Notes: a model not told the origin generated them from the letters alone. A stretch of 6,195 bases of DNA from Clostridiales bacterium (GCA_003457065.1 DMJQ01000159.1:9388-15582), one strand, 5' to 3'; positions 1 to 5,968 are shown, counted from the first letter of the stretch. A program made the numbers and translations.

Positions 1-29
1 CAGAATAAATAAATATAAAGGGTGGTACT

Positions 30-422
30 ATGGAAGATAAACTATTGATAAAAATTGCCATGGAGGCGAGGGAAAAATCATACAGCCCATATTCAAAATT
101 CAAGGTTGGGGCGGCCGTATACACTAAAAGCGGAAAAGTATTTACAGGCTGCAACATAGAATCGGCATCATACTCACCCACCATATGTGCCGAGAGAGTT
201 GCGGTTTCAAAGTGTGTATCGGAAGGCTACAGGGACATCGAGAAAATTGCCGTGGTGGGCAGCGAAACAAAGACATCATTTCCGTGCGGGGTGTGCAGGC
301 AGTTTATGCTTGAATTCGGAAAGAATATAAAAGTAATTTGTGCAAAGAATATAGATTCATACGATATATATACTCTGAATGAGCTGCTCCCTGAAAGCTT
401 TGGACCGGAAGATTTGGAATAA
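30..422 (+). CDS. cdd: Cytidine deaminase (homotetrameric, zinc-dependent)
   Basis: The 130-residue product is predicted to deaminate cytidine and deoxycytidine to uridine and deoxyuridine in pyrimidine salvage, in the cytoplasm. The zinc and catalytic signature is complete: C53-A-E55 (E55 is the proton shuttle) and P85-C-x-x-C89, with C53, C86 and C89 as the three zinc ligands of the short Bacillus-type enzyme. Substrate-binding N42 and E44 lie in the CNIES segment, and the C-terminus carries the usual LLPESFGPEDL ending. Length matches the family (about 130-136 aa). The ATG at 30 follows a purine-rich site AAAGGGTGG (17-25). It is the first gene of a tight run: era starts 19 bp downstream, the same neighbour as in Bacillus. 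No promoter is visible in the 29 bp upstream, so transcription probably enters from an earlier gene. The assignment is secure. Confidence 0.97.
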   Translation: MEDKLLIKIAMEAREKSYSPYSKFKVGAAVYTKSGKVFTGCNIESASYSPTICAERVAVSKCVSEGYRDIEKIAVVGSETKTSFPCGVCRQFMLEFGKNIKVICAKNIDSYDIYTLNELLPESFGPEDLE

Positions 423-430
423 CAAAAGAG

Positions 431-436
431 AAAGGA
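431..436 (+). promoter_or_regulatory. Ribosome binding site that sets the era start
   Basis: AAAGGA lies 5 nt before the ATG at 442. An in-frame ATG at 379 would lengthen Era by 21 residues, but it lies inside cdd and adds a segment unlike Era N-termini. The start at 442 puts the P-loop at residue 11, as expected for the family. Confidence 0.8.
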
Positions 437-441
437 TAAAT

Positions 442-1332
442 ATGTTTAAATCTGGATTCGTAACGATTATAGGAAGACCGAACGTAGGCAAATCAACATT
501 AATGAACTCAATGATTGGAGAAAAAATTTCAATAATGTCGGATAAGCCTCAGACAACAAGAAATAAAATAAGAACAGTTTACACTGATGACGAAGCTCAA
601 ATAATTTTTTTAGATACACCGGGCATACACAAGCCGAAAACCCATCTGGGTGAGTTTATGAACTACGAAGTCGACACGGCATTGGAAGAAATGGATGTAC
701 TGGTAATGCTCACAGACGAAAATAACAAAATAGGCCCGGGCGATGAATTCATACTCGAAAAAATCAAAGGGCTAAAAGTTAAAAAAATACTTGCCATAAA
801 CAAAATCGATAAGCTTAACCAGGAAACAGTCGTAAGGATGGCACAGGAATTTGACAAATACAAGGTTTTTGATGACATACTGCCAATGTCGGCACTTAAT
901 AATGTGGGTGTTGACTCTTTATTTAAGCTCATAATTAAATATTTAAAACCGGGACCGATGTATTTTCCGTCAGACTATATAACAGACAGGCCGGAACGCT
1001 TTGTTGTTGCAGAAATAATAAGGGAAAAAGCTCTCATGTATCTTCAGGATGAAGTTCCTCACGGCATTGCGGTAGAAATAGAGGAAATGAAGGAAAGGAA
1101 GAACAGAGATCTGGTTGACATAAGGGCGAACATACTGTGCGAGAAAAAGTCGCACAAAAGCATTATCATAGGCAAGGAAGGAAGAAAGATAAAGGGCATC
1201 GGAAAAAGTGCCAGAGAGGATATTGAAAATCTTCTGGGCAGCCAGGTAAACCTGCAGCTGTTTGTAAAAATATCCGAAAACTGGCGTGATAACAATTATC
1301 TTTTAAAAACACTGGGATACGATAAAAAATGA
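442..1332 (+). CDS. era: GTPase Era, 16S rRNA-binding ribosome assembly factor
   Basis: The 296-residue product is an Era GTPase, which binds the 3' end of 16S rRNA and helps mature the 30S subunit, acting in the cytoplasm and at the inner membrane face. Visible G motifs are G1 GRPNVGKST (11-19), the G2/switch I region with PQTTRNKI (36-43), G3 DTPG (58-61), G4 NKID (120-123) and G5 SAL (150-152). The C-terminal KH domain (about 200-290) contains the RNA-binding loop IIIGKEGRKIKGIG (241-254), and the ending LGYDKK is typical. Length is close to the usual 300 aa. The start at 442 is chosen over an upstream in-frame ATG at 379 because of the ribosome site and family length. It follows cdd by 19 bp and overlaps recO by 4 bp, so the genes are almost certainly co-transcribed and era-recO translationally coupled. 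No key residue is missing. Confidence 0.97.
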   Translation: MFKSGFVTIIGRPNVGKSTLMNSMIGEKISIMSDKPQTTRNKIRTVYTDDEAQIIFLDTPGIHKPKTHLGEFMNYEVDTALEEMDVLVMLTDENNKIGPGDEFILEKIKGLKVKKILAINKIDKLNQETVVRMAQEFDKYKVFDDILPMSALNNVGVDSLFKLIIKYLKPGPMYFPSDYITDRPERFVVAEIIREKALMYLQDEVPHGIAVEIEEMKERKNRDLVDIRANILCEKKSHKSIIIGKEGRKIKGIGKSAREDIENLLGSQVNLQLFVKISENWRDNNYLLKTLGYDKK

Positions 1333-2042
1333 TAACAGATGAAATTCTTGTGGTGAAGGAAGTAAATTATAAGGAAAATGATAAAATACTTCATGCATTG
1401 TCAAGGACGAAAGGCAAAATACAGCTGATTGCAAGAGGTTCAAAAAAAAGCAATTCGCATTTAATAAATGCATCCCAGCTTTTTGCATATTCAAAATGCT
1501 CAATGACAAAGTCAAGAGATATGTACATAATTACATCGGCGGAACTGATTAACAGTTTCTACAATCTTAAAAACAACATTGATGCATTTTATCACGGAAA
1601 TTATGTTTTGGAGCTCATAAGCTATGTTGCTCAGGAAAATGATTATGATTACCGAATTTTTGACATGACCGTCGCCGTGCTTTCTCATCTTTGTACTATG
1701 TCAAAAGATTTTGAAAAACTTACTGCGGCATATGAATTAAAGCTTGTATCAATGCTTGGATATAGACCGTATTTAAAACATTGTTTGTCATGCGGAAAAG
1801 AAATTAAAGAAGACTCTGTATTTTCAATCAAAGAAGGAGGCTTGTTCTGCAGCAGGTGCGTAAATTATGGAAGTGGAATAAATGTAACTTATGGTGAAAT
1901 ACTAACTATGGAAAGAATTTTAAAATCAAAGTTTGAAGATATCGACTCTATTGAAGTAAACCAAAAAATCTTGCAAGTAATAAGAAATTTCTTGTTTTAT
2001 TATATTGGCAAAGATAATTTCACTACTTTAAAATTACTTTAA
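1329..2042 (+). CDS. recO: DNA repair protein RecO (recombination mediator)
   Basis: The 237-residue product is RecO of the RecFOR pathway, which helps load RecA onto SSB-coated single-stranded DNA and promotes strand annealing. The N-terminal OB-fold region (about 1-80) begins with the typical 'ILVVKEVNYKENDKI' pattern followed by LIARGSKK (33-40). A helical domain follows. A four-cysteine zinc site is formed by C152-x-x-C155 and C174-x-x-C177, with the family signature 'RPYLKHCLSCGK' just before it. Length fits (240-250 aa is common). The ATG overlaps the era stop in an ATGA arrangement (1329-1332), with only a weak GGGAT upstream (1314-1318), so translation probably depends on ribosomes finishing era. 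The era-recO order is widely conserved in Firmicutes. Sequence divergence is normal for RecO, and the call is firm because of the zinc motif and context. Confidence 0.93.
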   Translation: MITDEILVVKEVNYKENDKILHALSRTKGKIQLIARGSKKSNSHLINASQLFAYSKCSMTKSRDMYIITSAELINSFYNLKNNIDAFYHGNYVLELISYVAQENDYDYRIFDMTVAVLSHLCTMSKDFEKLTAAYELKLVSMLGYRPYLKHCLSCGKEIKEDSVFSIKEGGLFCSRCVNYGSGINVTYGEILTMERILKSKFEDIDSIEVNQKILQVIRNFLFYYIGKDNFTTLKLL

Positions 2043-2059
2043 AAAAGGAAGGATGGCAT

Positions 2060-2605
2060 ATGGAAAACGAAACATTAAAAAAGATAGATGATATACTTAA
2101 GCGCACAGATACAGATTATTCGACGGCAAAGAAAGCACTTGAGGCAGCAGGCGGTGACGTTCTTGAAGCAATAATATTGATAGAAAACAAAAATAAGAAC
2201 AAATCATCGTATCAGTCCAATAATAAGGGCGAGCAGATTCTGAACCAGCTGAAGGACATTATTGCAAGGGGAAATGCGACTAAAATTACAATTAAGAAAA
2301 ATAATGAAGTTATAATCAATCTGCCAGTAACGGCAGGATTAATAGGTGCTTTTATTGCTCCTTTCCTGTCTGCGGCAGGTATTACGGCAGCGCTTCTCAC
2401 TCAATGCTCGGTAGAAATAACACAGGCTGACGGCAATGTTGTTGATTTAGGACAAAAAGTCGATGAAGGAATGGGTGCCGTAAAGGATGTTGTGCAGGAT
2501 GTGAAAAAAGGAGCCACAAATTTAAAAGATGATGTCATGAAAGGCGCATCTGATTTAAAGGACGATATCACCGACTCTTTCAATAAAAATGATGACGATT
2601 TTTAA
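2060..2605 (+). CDS. DUF4342-type protein with UBA-like N-terminal domain
   Basis: The 181-residue product has no established function. Residues 1-45 form a three-helix pattern, with TDYSTAKKALEAAGGDVLEA resembling the UBA-like domains of EF-Ts and nascent-chain factors. Residues 57-120 match my recollection of DUF4342: a basic strand pair (TKITIKKNNEVIINLPV), then a glycine/alanine-rich hydrophobic stretch (88-113) long enough to be membrane-associated, although the family is not proven to be membrane-bound. The C-terminus (about 138-171) is a charged helix with near-identical 11-residue units, KGATNLKDDVM (150-160) and KGASDLKDDIT (161-171), suggesting an amphipathic surface helix. No signal peptide is seen. 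AGGAAGG (2046-2052) sets the ATG at 2060; an ATG at 2053 is out of frame. It is 17 bp after recO and probably the last gene of that operon. The reading frame is solid, but the role is unknown; a translation or membrane-surface role is inference only. Confidence 0.85.
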   Translation: MENETLKKIDDILKRTDTDYSTAKKALEAAGGDVLEAIILIENKNKNKSSYQSNNKGEQILNQLKDIIARGNATKITIKKNNEVIINLPVTAGLIGAFIAPFLSAAGITAALLTQCSVEITQADGNVVDLGQKVDEGMGAVKDVVQDVKKGATNLKDDVMKGASDLKDDITDSFNKNDDDF

Positions 2606-2612
2606 ATAGCTC

Positions 2613-2646
2613 TTGACATAAAAACGTAATTTTGTTACATTATAAT
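2613..2646 (+). promoter_or_regulatory. Sigma-A-type promoter for the T-box/glyQS transcript
   Basis: A consensus -35 TTGACA lies at 2613-2618. With a 17-nt spacer the -10 would be TACATT (2636-2641), preceded by an extended -10 TG (2633-2634). A perfect TATAAT sits at 2641-2646, but its spacer from the -35 would be 22 nt, too long for normal sigma-A use. Both elements direct transcription into the T-box leader starting near 2650. The promoter begins 8 bp after the preceding stop codon, with no terminator between them. Confidence 0.7.
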
Positions 2647-2650
2647 TACT

Positions 2651-2843
2651 GTTTAGACTGTGAAAAAGAAGAGTAGTCCATATTGAATTCGCAGAGAGTC
2701 AGATAAGGTGGGAGCTGATAATGATATATGGATGAAGGGAGCTTTTGAGTCGTTTATTTAAAGAGGATAGAGCAATTGCTTTGTCAAATAGGGTGGAACC
2801 GCGGAATTAATCTTTCGTCCCTATATTGGATGAGAGATTTTTT
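2651..2843 (+). ncRNA. Glycine T-box riboswitch (leader of glyQS)
   Basis: This leader senses uncharged tRNA-Gly and prevents termination before glyQS. Stem I: lower pairing GACT (2656-2659) with AGTC (2748-2751) and AAAAG (2664-2668) with CTTTT (2742-2746). The specifier loop has AGTA (2672-2675) opposite GAA-GGG-A (2734-2740), and an upper helix pairs TCCATAT (2677-2683) with ATATGGA (2726-2732). The distal tRNA-elbow motifs are present: AGAGAGTC (2693-2700) and GGTGGGAGCTGATA (2707-2720). A small Stem III is AGAGC/GCTTT (2769-2782). The T-box core GGGTGGAACCGCGG (2791-2804) forms the antiterminator, pairing ATAGGG (2788-2793) with CCCTAT (2819-2824). The TGGA bulge (2794-2797) complements a tRNA ending in UCCA, the discriminator expected of bacterial tRNA-Gly. 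The specifier after GAA reads GGG, or GGA if shifted by one; both are glycine codons. Target gene, specifier and bulge all agree. Confidence 0.95.
2811..2843 (+). terminator. T-box-controlled intrinsic terminator
   Basis: A 10-bp stem pairs TCTTTCGTCC (2811-2820) with GGATGAGAGA (2828-2837), including two G-U pairs. The loop is CTATATT (2821-2827) and a run of six T follows (2838-2843). Its 5' arm overlaps the 3' arm of the antiterminator (2819-2824), so the two structures exclude each other, as a T-box switch requires. It probably also stops transcription arriving from the cdd-era-recO-DUF4342 operon, which lacks its own terminator. Confidence 0.92.
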
Positions 2844-2982
2844 GTATGCCCTAACCCGGTTTTCCAGATTTTTCTGAAAAACATCGATAGGTCAGCCGCA
2901 TCGAATTCCCGATTTTTGCGATAGTTGTAAAAATTGGTGAGCTGCGTTACCCTAATCCCATTTGAGAAAATAATCTTAAATT
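2844..2982 (+). other. Structured leader segment of unknown role after the T-box terminator
   Basis: About 140 nt separate the terminator from the glyQS ribosome site, more than the T-box needs. Visible structure: a hairpin TTTTCCAGA/TCTGAAAAA around 2860-2881 with one mismatch; a 9-bp hairpin CCGATTTTT (2909-2917) with AAAAATTGG (2929-2937), one G-U pair; near-copies CCCTAACCC (2849-2857) and CCCTAATCCC (2950-2959) towards the edges; near-copies GGTCAGCCGC (2890-2899) and GGTGAGCTGC (2936-2945); and CGATAG twice (2885, 2919). I see no gene in it. It looks locally more GC-rich than its surroundings. It may be a small intergenic repeat or a second post-termination control element; neither can be decided here. 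Confidence 0.5.
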
Positions 2983-2984
2983 AT

Positions 2985-2989
2985 GGAGG
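2985..2989 (+). promoter_or_regulatory. Ribosome binding site that sets the glyQS start
   Basis: GGAGG lies 5 nt before the ATG at 2995. The in-frame ATG at 2983 overlaps this site itself and has no ribosome site of its own, so the protein begins at 2995 ([13 protein letters not shown]) rather than four codons earlier. Confidence 0.85.
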
Positions 2990-2994
2990 CTGTC

Positions 2995-4389
2995 ATGGCA
3001 AAGAATGAAAAAAACAAATTAGAGAAACTTGTTTCGCTTTCAAAATCAAGGGGTATAATATTCCCAGGATCAGAAATATACGGAGGACTGGCAAATACAT
3101 GGGATTATGGTCCTCTGGGAATTGAAATCAAAAACAATGTTAAAAAAGCATGGTGGAAAAAATTCATACAGGAAAGCCCACACAACGTGGGACTGGATGC
3201 TGCAATACTGATGAATCCAACAACATGGGTGGCTTCAGGTCACGTAGGAGGATTCAGCGACCCTTTAATGGATTGCAAGGAATGTAAGGCGAGATTCAGA
3301 GCGGATAAATTAATTGAAAATCACATGCAGAAAAATGGCGAAGTACAGATTGTTGACGGATGGTCTAATTCCCAAATGGAAGCTTATGTACTTGAACACA
3401 AGGTTTCATGTCCTGAATGCGGAGCTTCTAATTTTACACAAATAAGAAAATTCAACCTAATGTTTAAAACATTCCAGGGTGTGACGGAAGATTCACAGTC
3501 AGAATTATATTTGAGACCGGAAACGGCTCAGGGGATTTTTGTAAACTTTAAAAATGTAGCGAGATCTACCCGAAAAAAACTTCCTTTCGGAATAGGACAG
3601 ATTGGAAAATCATTCAGAAACGAAATAACTCCGGGAAACTTTACGTTCAGAACAAGAGAATTTGAACAGATGGAACTTGAATTTTTCTGCAAGCCGGGAG
3701 AAGACATGGAATGGTTCTACTACTGGAAGGAATTCTGCATGACTTGGTTATTGGATCTTGGAATTACAAAAGAAAATGTACGTTTCAGGGATCATGAGAA
3801 GGCCGAGCTGTCGCATTACAGCAATGCCACATCGGATATAGAATATTTATTCCCGTTCGGCTGGGGCGAGCTTTGGGGCATCGCAGACAGGACGGATTAT
3901 GACTTAAAGGCACATATGAGTACATCAGGAGAAGATTTGTCATATCAGGATCCTGTTACAAATGAAAAATATGTACCATACTGTGTAGAGCCGTCACTGG
4001 GAGCAGACAGGGTAATGCTTGCTCTGTTAGTCGACGCATACAACGAGGAAACTCTTGAAGACGGAAGCGACAGGGTTGTTTTAAAGCTTCATCCTGCTTT
4101 GGCACCATTTAAGGCAGCGGTATTCCCGTTGACCAAAAAGCTTAATGAACAGGCAACAGAGCTTTACCACAGCCTGCAAAAGCATTTCAATATTGATTAT
4201 GATGATGCGGGCAGCATCGGAAAAAGATACAGAAGACACGATGAAGTGGGTACTCCTTACTGCATTACTTACGATTTTGATTCATTGGAAGACAGTTCCG
4301 TAACAGTGAGAGACAGAGACACGATGGAACAAACCAGAGTGAAAATTGATGATTTAGTGCAATTTATTAATGAAAAAATAAAATTCTAA
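2995..4389 (+). CDS. glyQS: Glycine--tRNA ligase, single-chain dimeric (archaeal/eukaryotic type)
   Basis: The 464-residue product charges tRNA-Gly with glycine using ATP, in the cytoplasm. It is the class II alpha2 enzyme, not the bacterial GlyQ/GlyS tetramer. Motif 1 lies near [16 protein letters not shown] (39-54), motif 2 is [19 protein letters not shown] (207-225) with the ATP-binding arginine, and motif 3 is [10 protein letters not shown] (331-340). RPETAQGIF (174-182) is a family hallmark. Two CxxC pairs (C94/C97 and C139/C142) make a probable zinc-binding insertion. The C-terminal anticodon-binding domain (about 365-464) starts at [17 protein letters not shown] and includes [18 protein letters not shown] (406-423). 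Length matches Thermus- and mycobacterial-type enzymes (about 460 aa). The start at 2995 is preferred over 2983 because GGAGG overlaps the latter. Expression is controlled by the upstream glycine T-box. No downstream glyS-like second subunit is present. Confidence 0.97.
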   Translation: MAKNEKNKLEKLVSLSKSRGIIFPGSEIYGGLANTWDYGPLGIEIKNNVKKAWWKKFIQESPHNVGLDAAILMNPTTWVASGHVGGFSDPLMDCKECKARFRADKLIENHMQKNGEVQIVDGWSNSQMEAYVLEHKVSCPECGASNFTQIRKFNLMFKTFQGVTEDSQSELYLRPETAQGIFVNFKNVARSTRKKLPFGIGQIGKSFRNEITPGNFTFRTREFEQMELEFFCKPGEDMEWFYYWKEFCMTWLLDLGITKENVRFRDHEKAELSHYSNATSDIEYLFPFGWGELWGIADRTDYDLKAHMSTSGEDLSYQDPVTNEKYVPYCVEPSLGADRVMLALLVDAYNEETLEDGSDRVVLKLHPALAPFKAAVFPLTKKLNEQATELYHSLQKHFNIDYDDAGSIGKRYRRHDEVGTPYCITYDFDSLEDSSVTVRDRDTMEQTRVKIDDLVQFINEKIKF

Positions 4390-4425
4390 AACTATATACT
4401 TACAGCAACTGAGAAAAATAGACTG

Positions 4426-4445
4426 GCAATGGACATATCCATTGC
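4426..4445. repeat. Perfect 20-bp palindrome between glyQS and ccpN
   Basis: GCAATGGA (4426-4433) and its exact complement TCCATTGC (4438-4445) flank CATA. In RNA this forms an 8-bp hairpin, extendable by two G-U pairs. No T-run follows, so it is a poor intrinsic terminator. As DNA it has the symmetry of an operator for a dimeric repressor, such as the CcpN-like protein encoded next. I could not match it to a known site with confidence. Confidence 0.6.
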
Positions 4446-4489
4446 TGCTCTATTATTAGCCGGTTGCTCATATTACAGATTCATTGTTC

Positions 4490-4500
4490 AGGAAAAGGGG
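4490..4500 (+). promoter_or_regulatory. Ribosome binding site before the ccpN-like gene
   Basis: AGGAAAAGGGG is a strong purine-rich site, but no ATG, GTG or TTG lies at a normal distance downstream in frame. AAGGGG is 8 nt from ATA (4509) and AGGA is 9 nt from ATT (4503). Both lie in frame, just where CcpN-family proteins begin. Confidence 0.65.
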
Positions 4501-4508
4501 CGATTCAT

Positions 4509-5126
4509 ATAAAATTATCAGACAGACAAAATATGATTATAGAAATAATTGAAAAGCATCAGCCTATTACTGGAGAATCAATAGCAGAAAAAGTAGGATA
4601 TACAAGAGCTACTCTGAGGCCGGATCTGGCGGTTCTATCTATGTGCGGCTTAATTGATGCAAAGCCTAAGGTAGGCTATTTTATATCCGGCAAAAAAAGC
4701 AACAGAGATATTGTTGAAAAGCTGTCTGCAATAAAGGTTTCTGAAATAAAGTCACTTCCGATTAACGTATCAGAAAATACAAGCGTTTATGATGCAATTG
4801 TTACTTTATTTCTTGAAAATGTAGGAACGCTTTTTGTTGTTGAGGACGAAGCGCTTAAAGGAGTAATCTCCAGAAAAGATTTGCTTAAAGCAGCAATGGG
4901 CGGAACTGATCTGACGACAATACCAGTAGGTGTCATAATGACAAGGATGCCTAAAATCGTGTATTGTGCCGAGGATGATTCAATAATTGATGCGGCAGAA
5001 AAAATAATAGAAAATGAAGTTGACTGCATTCCAATTGCAACAGCTTTACCGAACGGAAAAATAAAAGCTTTAGGACGTATATCCAAGACTAATATTACTA
5101 AAGTATTATTGGAAATATCCAAGTAA
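4509..5126 (+). CDS. ccpN: CcpN-family transcriptional repressor (HTH plus two CBS domains)
   Basis: The product (205 residues from 4509) resembles Bacillus CcpN/YqzB, which represses gluconeogenic genes (pckA, gapB) on glycolytic carbon and senses nucleotides through its CBS domains. The N-terminal winged HTH (about 3-60) carries PITGESIAEK and the signature RATLRPDLAVL (33-43), then GYF and a linker. CBS 1 spans about 75-130 (PINVSENTSVYDAI, then GVISRKDLLKA) and CBS 2 about 137-200 (VIMTRMPKIV, then GRISKTNITKVL). Length is close to CcpN (about 212 aa). The start is uncertain. Family alignment and the ribosome site favour a non-ATG codon, ATA at 4509 or ATT at 4503. TTG at 4464 has no ribosome site and would make the site itself coding; ATG at 4533 would cut into the first helix. 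It follows glyQS and precedes the yqfL-like gene by 10 bp, the same trio order as in Bacillus. Its targets here are unknown. Confidence 0.9.
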   Translation: MKLSDRQNMIIEIIEKHQPITGESIAEKVGYTRATLRPDLAVLSMCGLIDAKPKVGYFISGKKSNRDIVEKLSAIKVSEIKSLPINVSENTSVYDAIVTLFLENVGTLFVVEDEALKGVISRKDLLKAAMGGTDLTTIPVGVIMTRMPKIVYCAEDDSIIDAAEKIIENEVDCIPIATALPNGKIKALGRISKTNITKVLLEISK

Positions 5127-5136
5127 AGAGGTACCT

Positions 5137-5946
5137 ATGGAGAAAATAAATATATATGCGGTTTCCGATTCATTGGGTGAAACTGCCGAACAAGTGGCCA
5201 AAGCTGTAATAAGACAGTTTGATATGGTAGATTTTGATATAAAAAGAGTGTCTTACGTAAATGACAAGGAAGCAATAGACGGTATGATCGATAAGGCATC
5301 GAAAGAAAATTCTTTTATAGTATTCACTCTTGTAGTTGAAGAATTAAGAGATTATTTGACAAAAAAGGCGGCGGAAAATAATATCGGAGCAGTTGATATC
5401 ATGACTCCCGTATTGCTCCCTCTCGTTAAGCAGTTGGGGCTTTCTCCGAAGCAGGAACCGGGCCTTTTAAGGAAGCTGGATGAAAGATATTTCAAAAAGG
5501 TTGAGGCGGTTGAATTTGCCGTAAAGTATGACGACGGCAAAGATACGAGAGGAATTCTTTTAGCAGATATAGTGCTTGTTGGAGTTTCAAGGACTTCAAA
5601 AACACCGCTTTCAATGTATCTGGCTCACAAAAATTTAAAGGTAGCAAATATCCCGCTTGTTCCCGAGGTGAGCCCTCCGGATGAGCTGAAACTCATTTCA
5701 TCGAAAAAAATAGTCGGATTGACTTTGAACGTTGAAAATTTAAATAAAATCAGAAGAGAGAGACTTAAGTCCATGGGGCTTAAGGACACGGCAAACTATG
5801 CAAACATGGAAAGAATTTTTGCGGAGACGAAGTATGCCGAAAATATCATGAAAGAACTTAATTGTAAAGTAATCGACACAACAGACAAGGCAGTTGAAGA
5901 AACAGCATCTATAATACTTGATTATATATCGGAAAATAACAAATAA
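5137..5946 (+). CDS. yqfL: Pyruvate,phosphate dikinase regulatory protein (DUF299, YqfL/PDRP type)
   Basis: The 269-residue product belongs to the DUF299 family of bifunctional enzymes. They inactivate pyruvate,phosphate dikinase (or PEP synthase) by ADP-dependent threonine phosphorylation and reactivate it by phosphate-dependent pyrophosphorolysis. Visible features are the N-terminal VSDSLGETAEQV (9-20), the nucleotide-binding loop GVSRTSKTP (149-157) followed by LSMYLA, NIPLVPE (171-177), and the C-terminal CKVIDTTDKAVEETA (243-257). Length matches the family (about 270 aa). AAAGAGG (5125-5131) overlaps the ccpN stop and lies 5 nt before the ATG, so the two genes are almost certainly one transcript. 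In Bacillus, YqfL is reported to act on CcpN activity, which supports a joint role at the pyruvate/PEP branch point. No dikinase gene lies in the window; PPDK rather than PEP synthase is inferred from the Firmicute setting. Confidence 0.94.
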   Translation: MEKINIYAVSDSLGETAEQVAKAVIRQFDMVDFDIKRVSYVNDKEAIDGMIDKASKENSFIVFTLVVEELRDYLTKKAAENNIGAVDIMTPVLLPLVKQLGLSPKQEPGLLRKLDERYFKKVEAVEFAVKYDDGKDTRGILLADIVLVGVSRTSKTPLSMYLAHKNLKVANIPLVPEVSPPDELKLISSKKIVGLTLNVENLNKIRRERLKSMGLKDTANYANMERIFAETKYAENIMKELNCKVIDTTDKAVEETASIILDYISENNK

Positions 5947-5968
5947 TTTATAGAGAGAAGTGGTGCGG

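Noticed and set aside
1..12. Possible 3' end of an upstream gene (CAG AAT AAA TAA)
   Set aside because: Three codons before a stop cannot be tied to any gene, and stops occur in two frames here. An upstream dgkA is only expected from synteny.
150..171. 11-residue repeats of the DUF4342 protein read as a DNA tandem repeat (2507-2572)
   Set aside because: These residue numbers refer to the protein. At DNA level the two units differ at many positions, so this is a protein-level helical repeat and not a recent DNA duplication.
379..441. N-terminal extension of Era from an in-frame ATG at 379
   Set aside because: It lies inside cdd, has no ribosome site, and the added residues do not resemble Era. 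AAAGGA before 442 and family length favour the later start.
663..1515. Minus-strand open frames across era and recO (663-932, 970-1155, 1059-1295, 1303-1515)
   Set aside because: They lie antisense to strongly conserved coding sequence, have low-complexity or unrecognisable products, and show no ribosome sites or motifs.
4426..4460. Intrinsic terminator after glyQS
   Set aside because: The hairpin is perfect, but it is followed by CTCTATTATTAG rather than a run of T, so termination is doubtful. It is kept as a palindrome only.
4443..4475. Promoter for ccpN (TTGCTG with a downstream AT-rich -10)
   Set aside because: No -10 of acceptable quality lies 16-18 bp downstream; the best candidates need 19-20 bp and match poorly.
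4787..5122. 111-codon minus-strand open frame opposite the CcpN-like gene
   Set aside because: The plus-strand product has clear CBS motifs throughout. The antisense product is a hydrophobic, serine-rich shadow with no recognisable domain.
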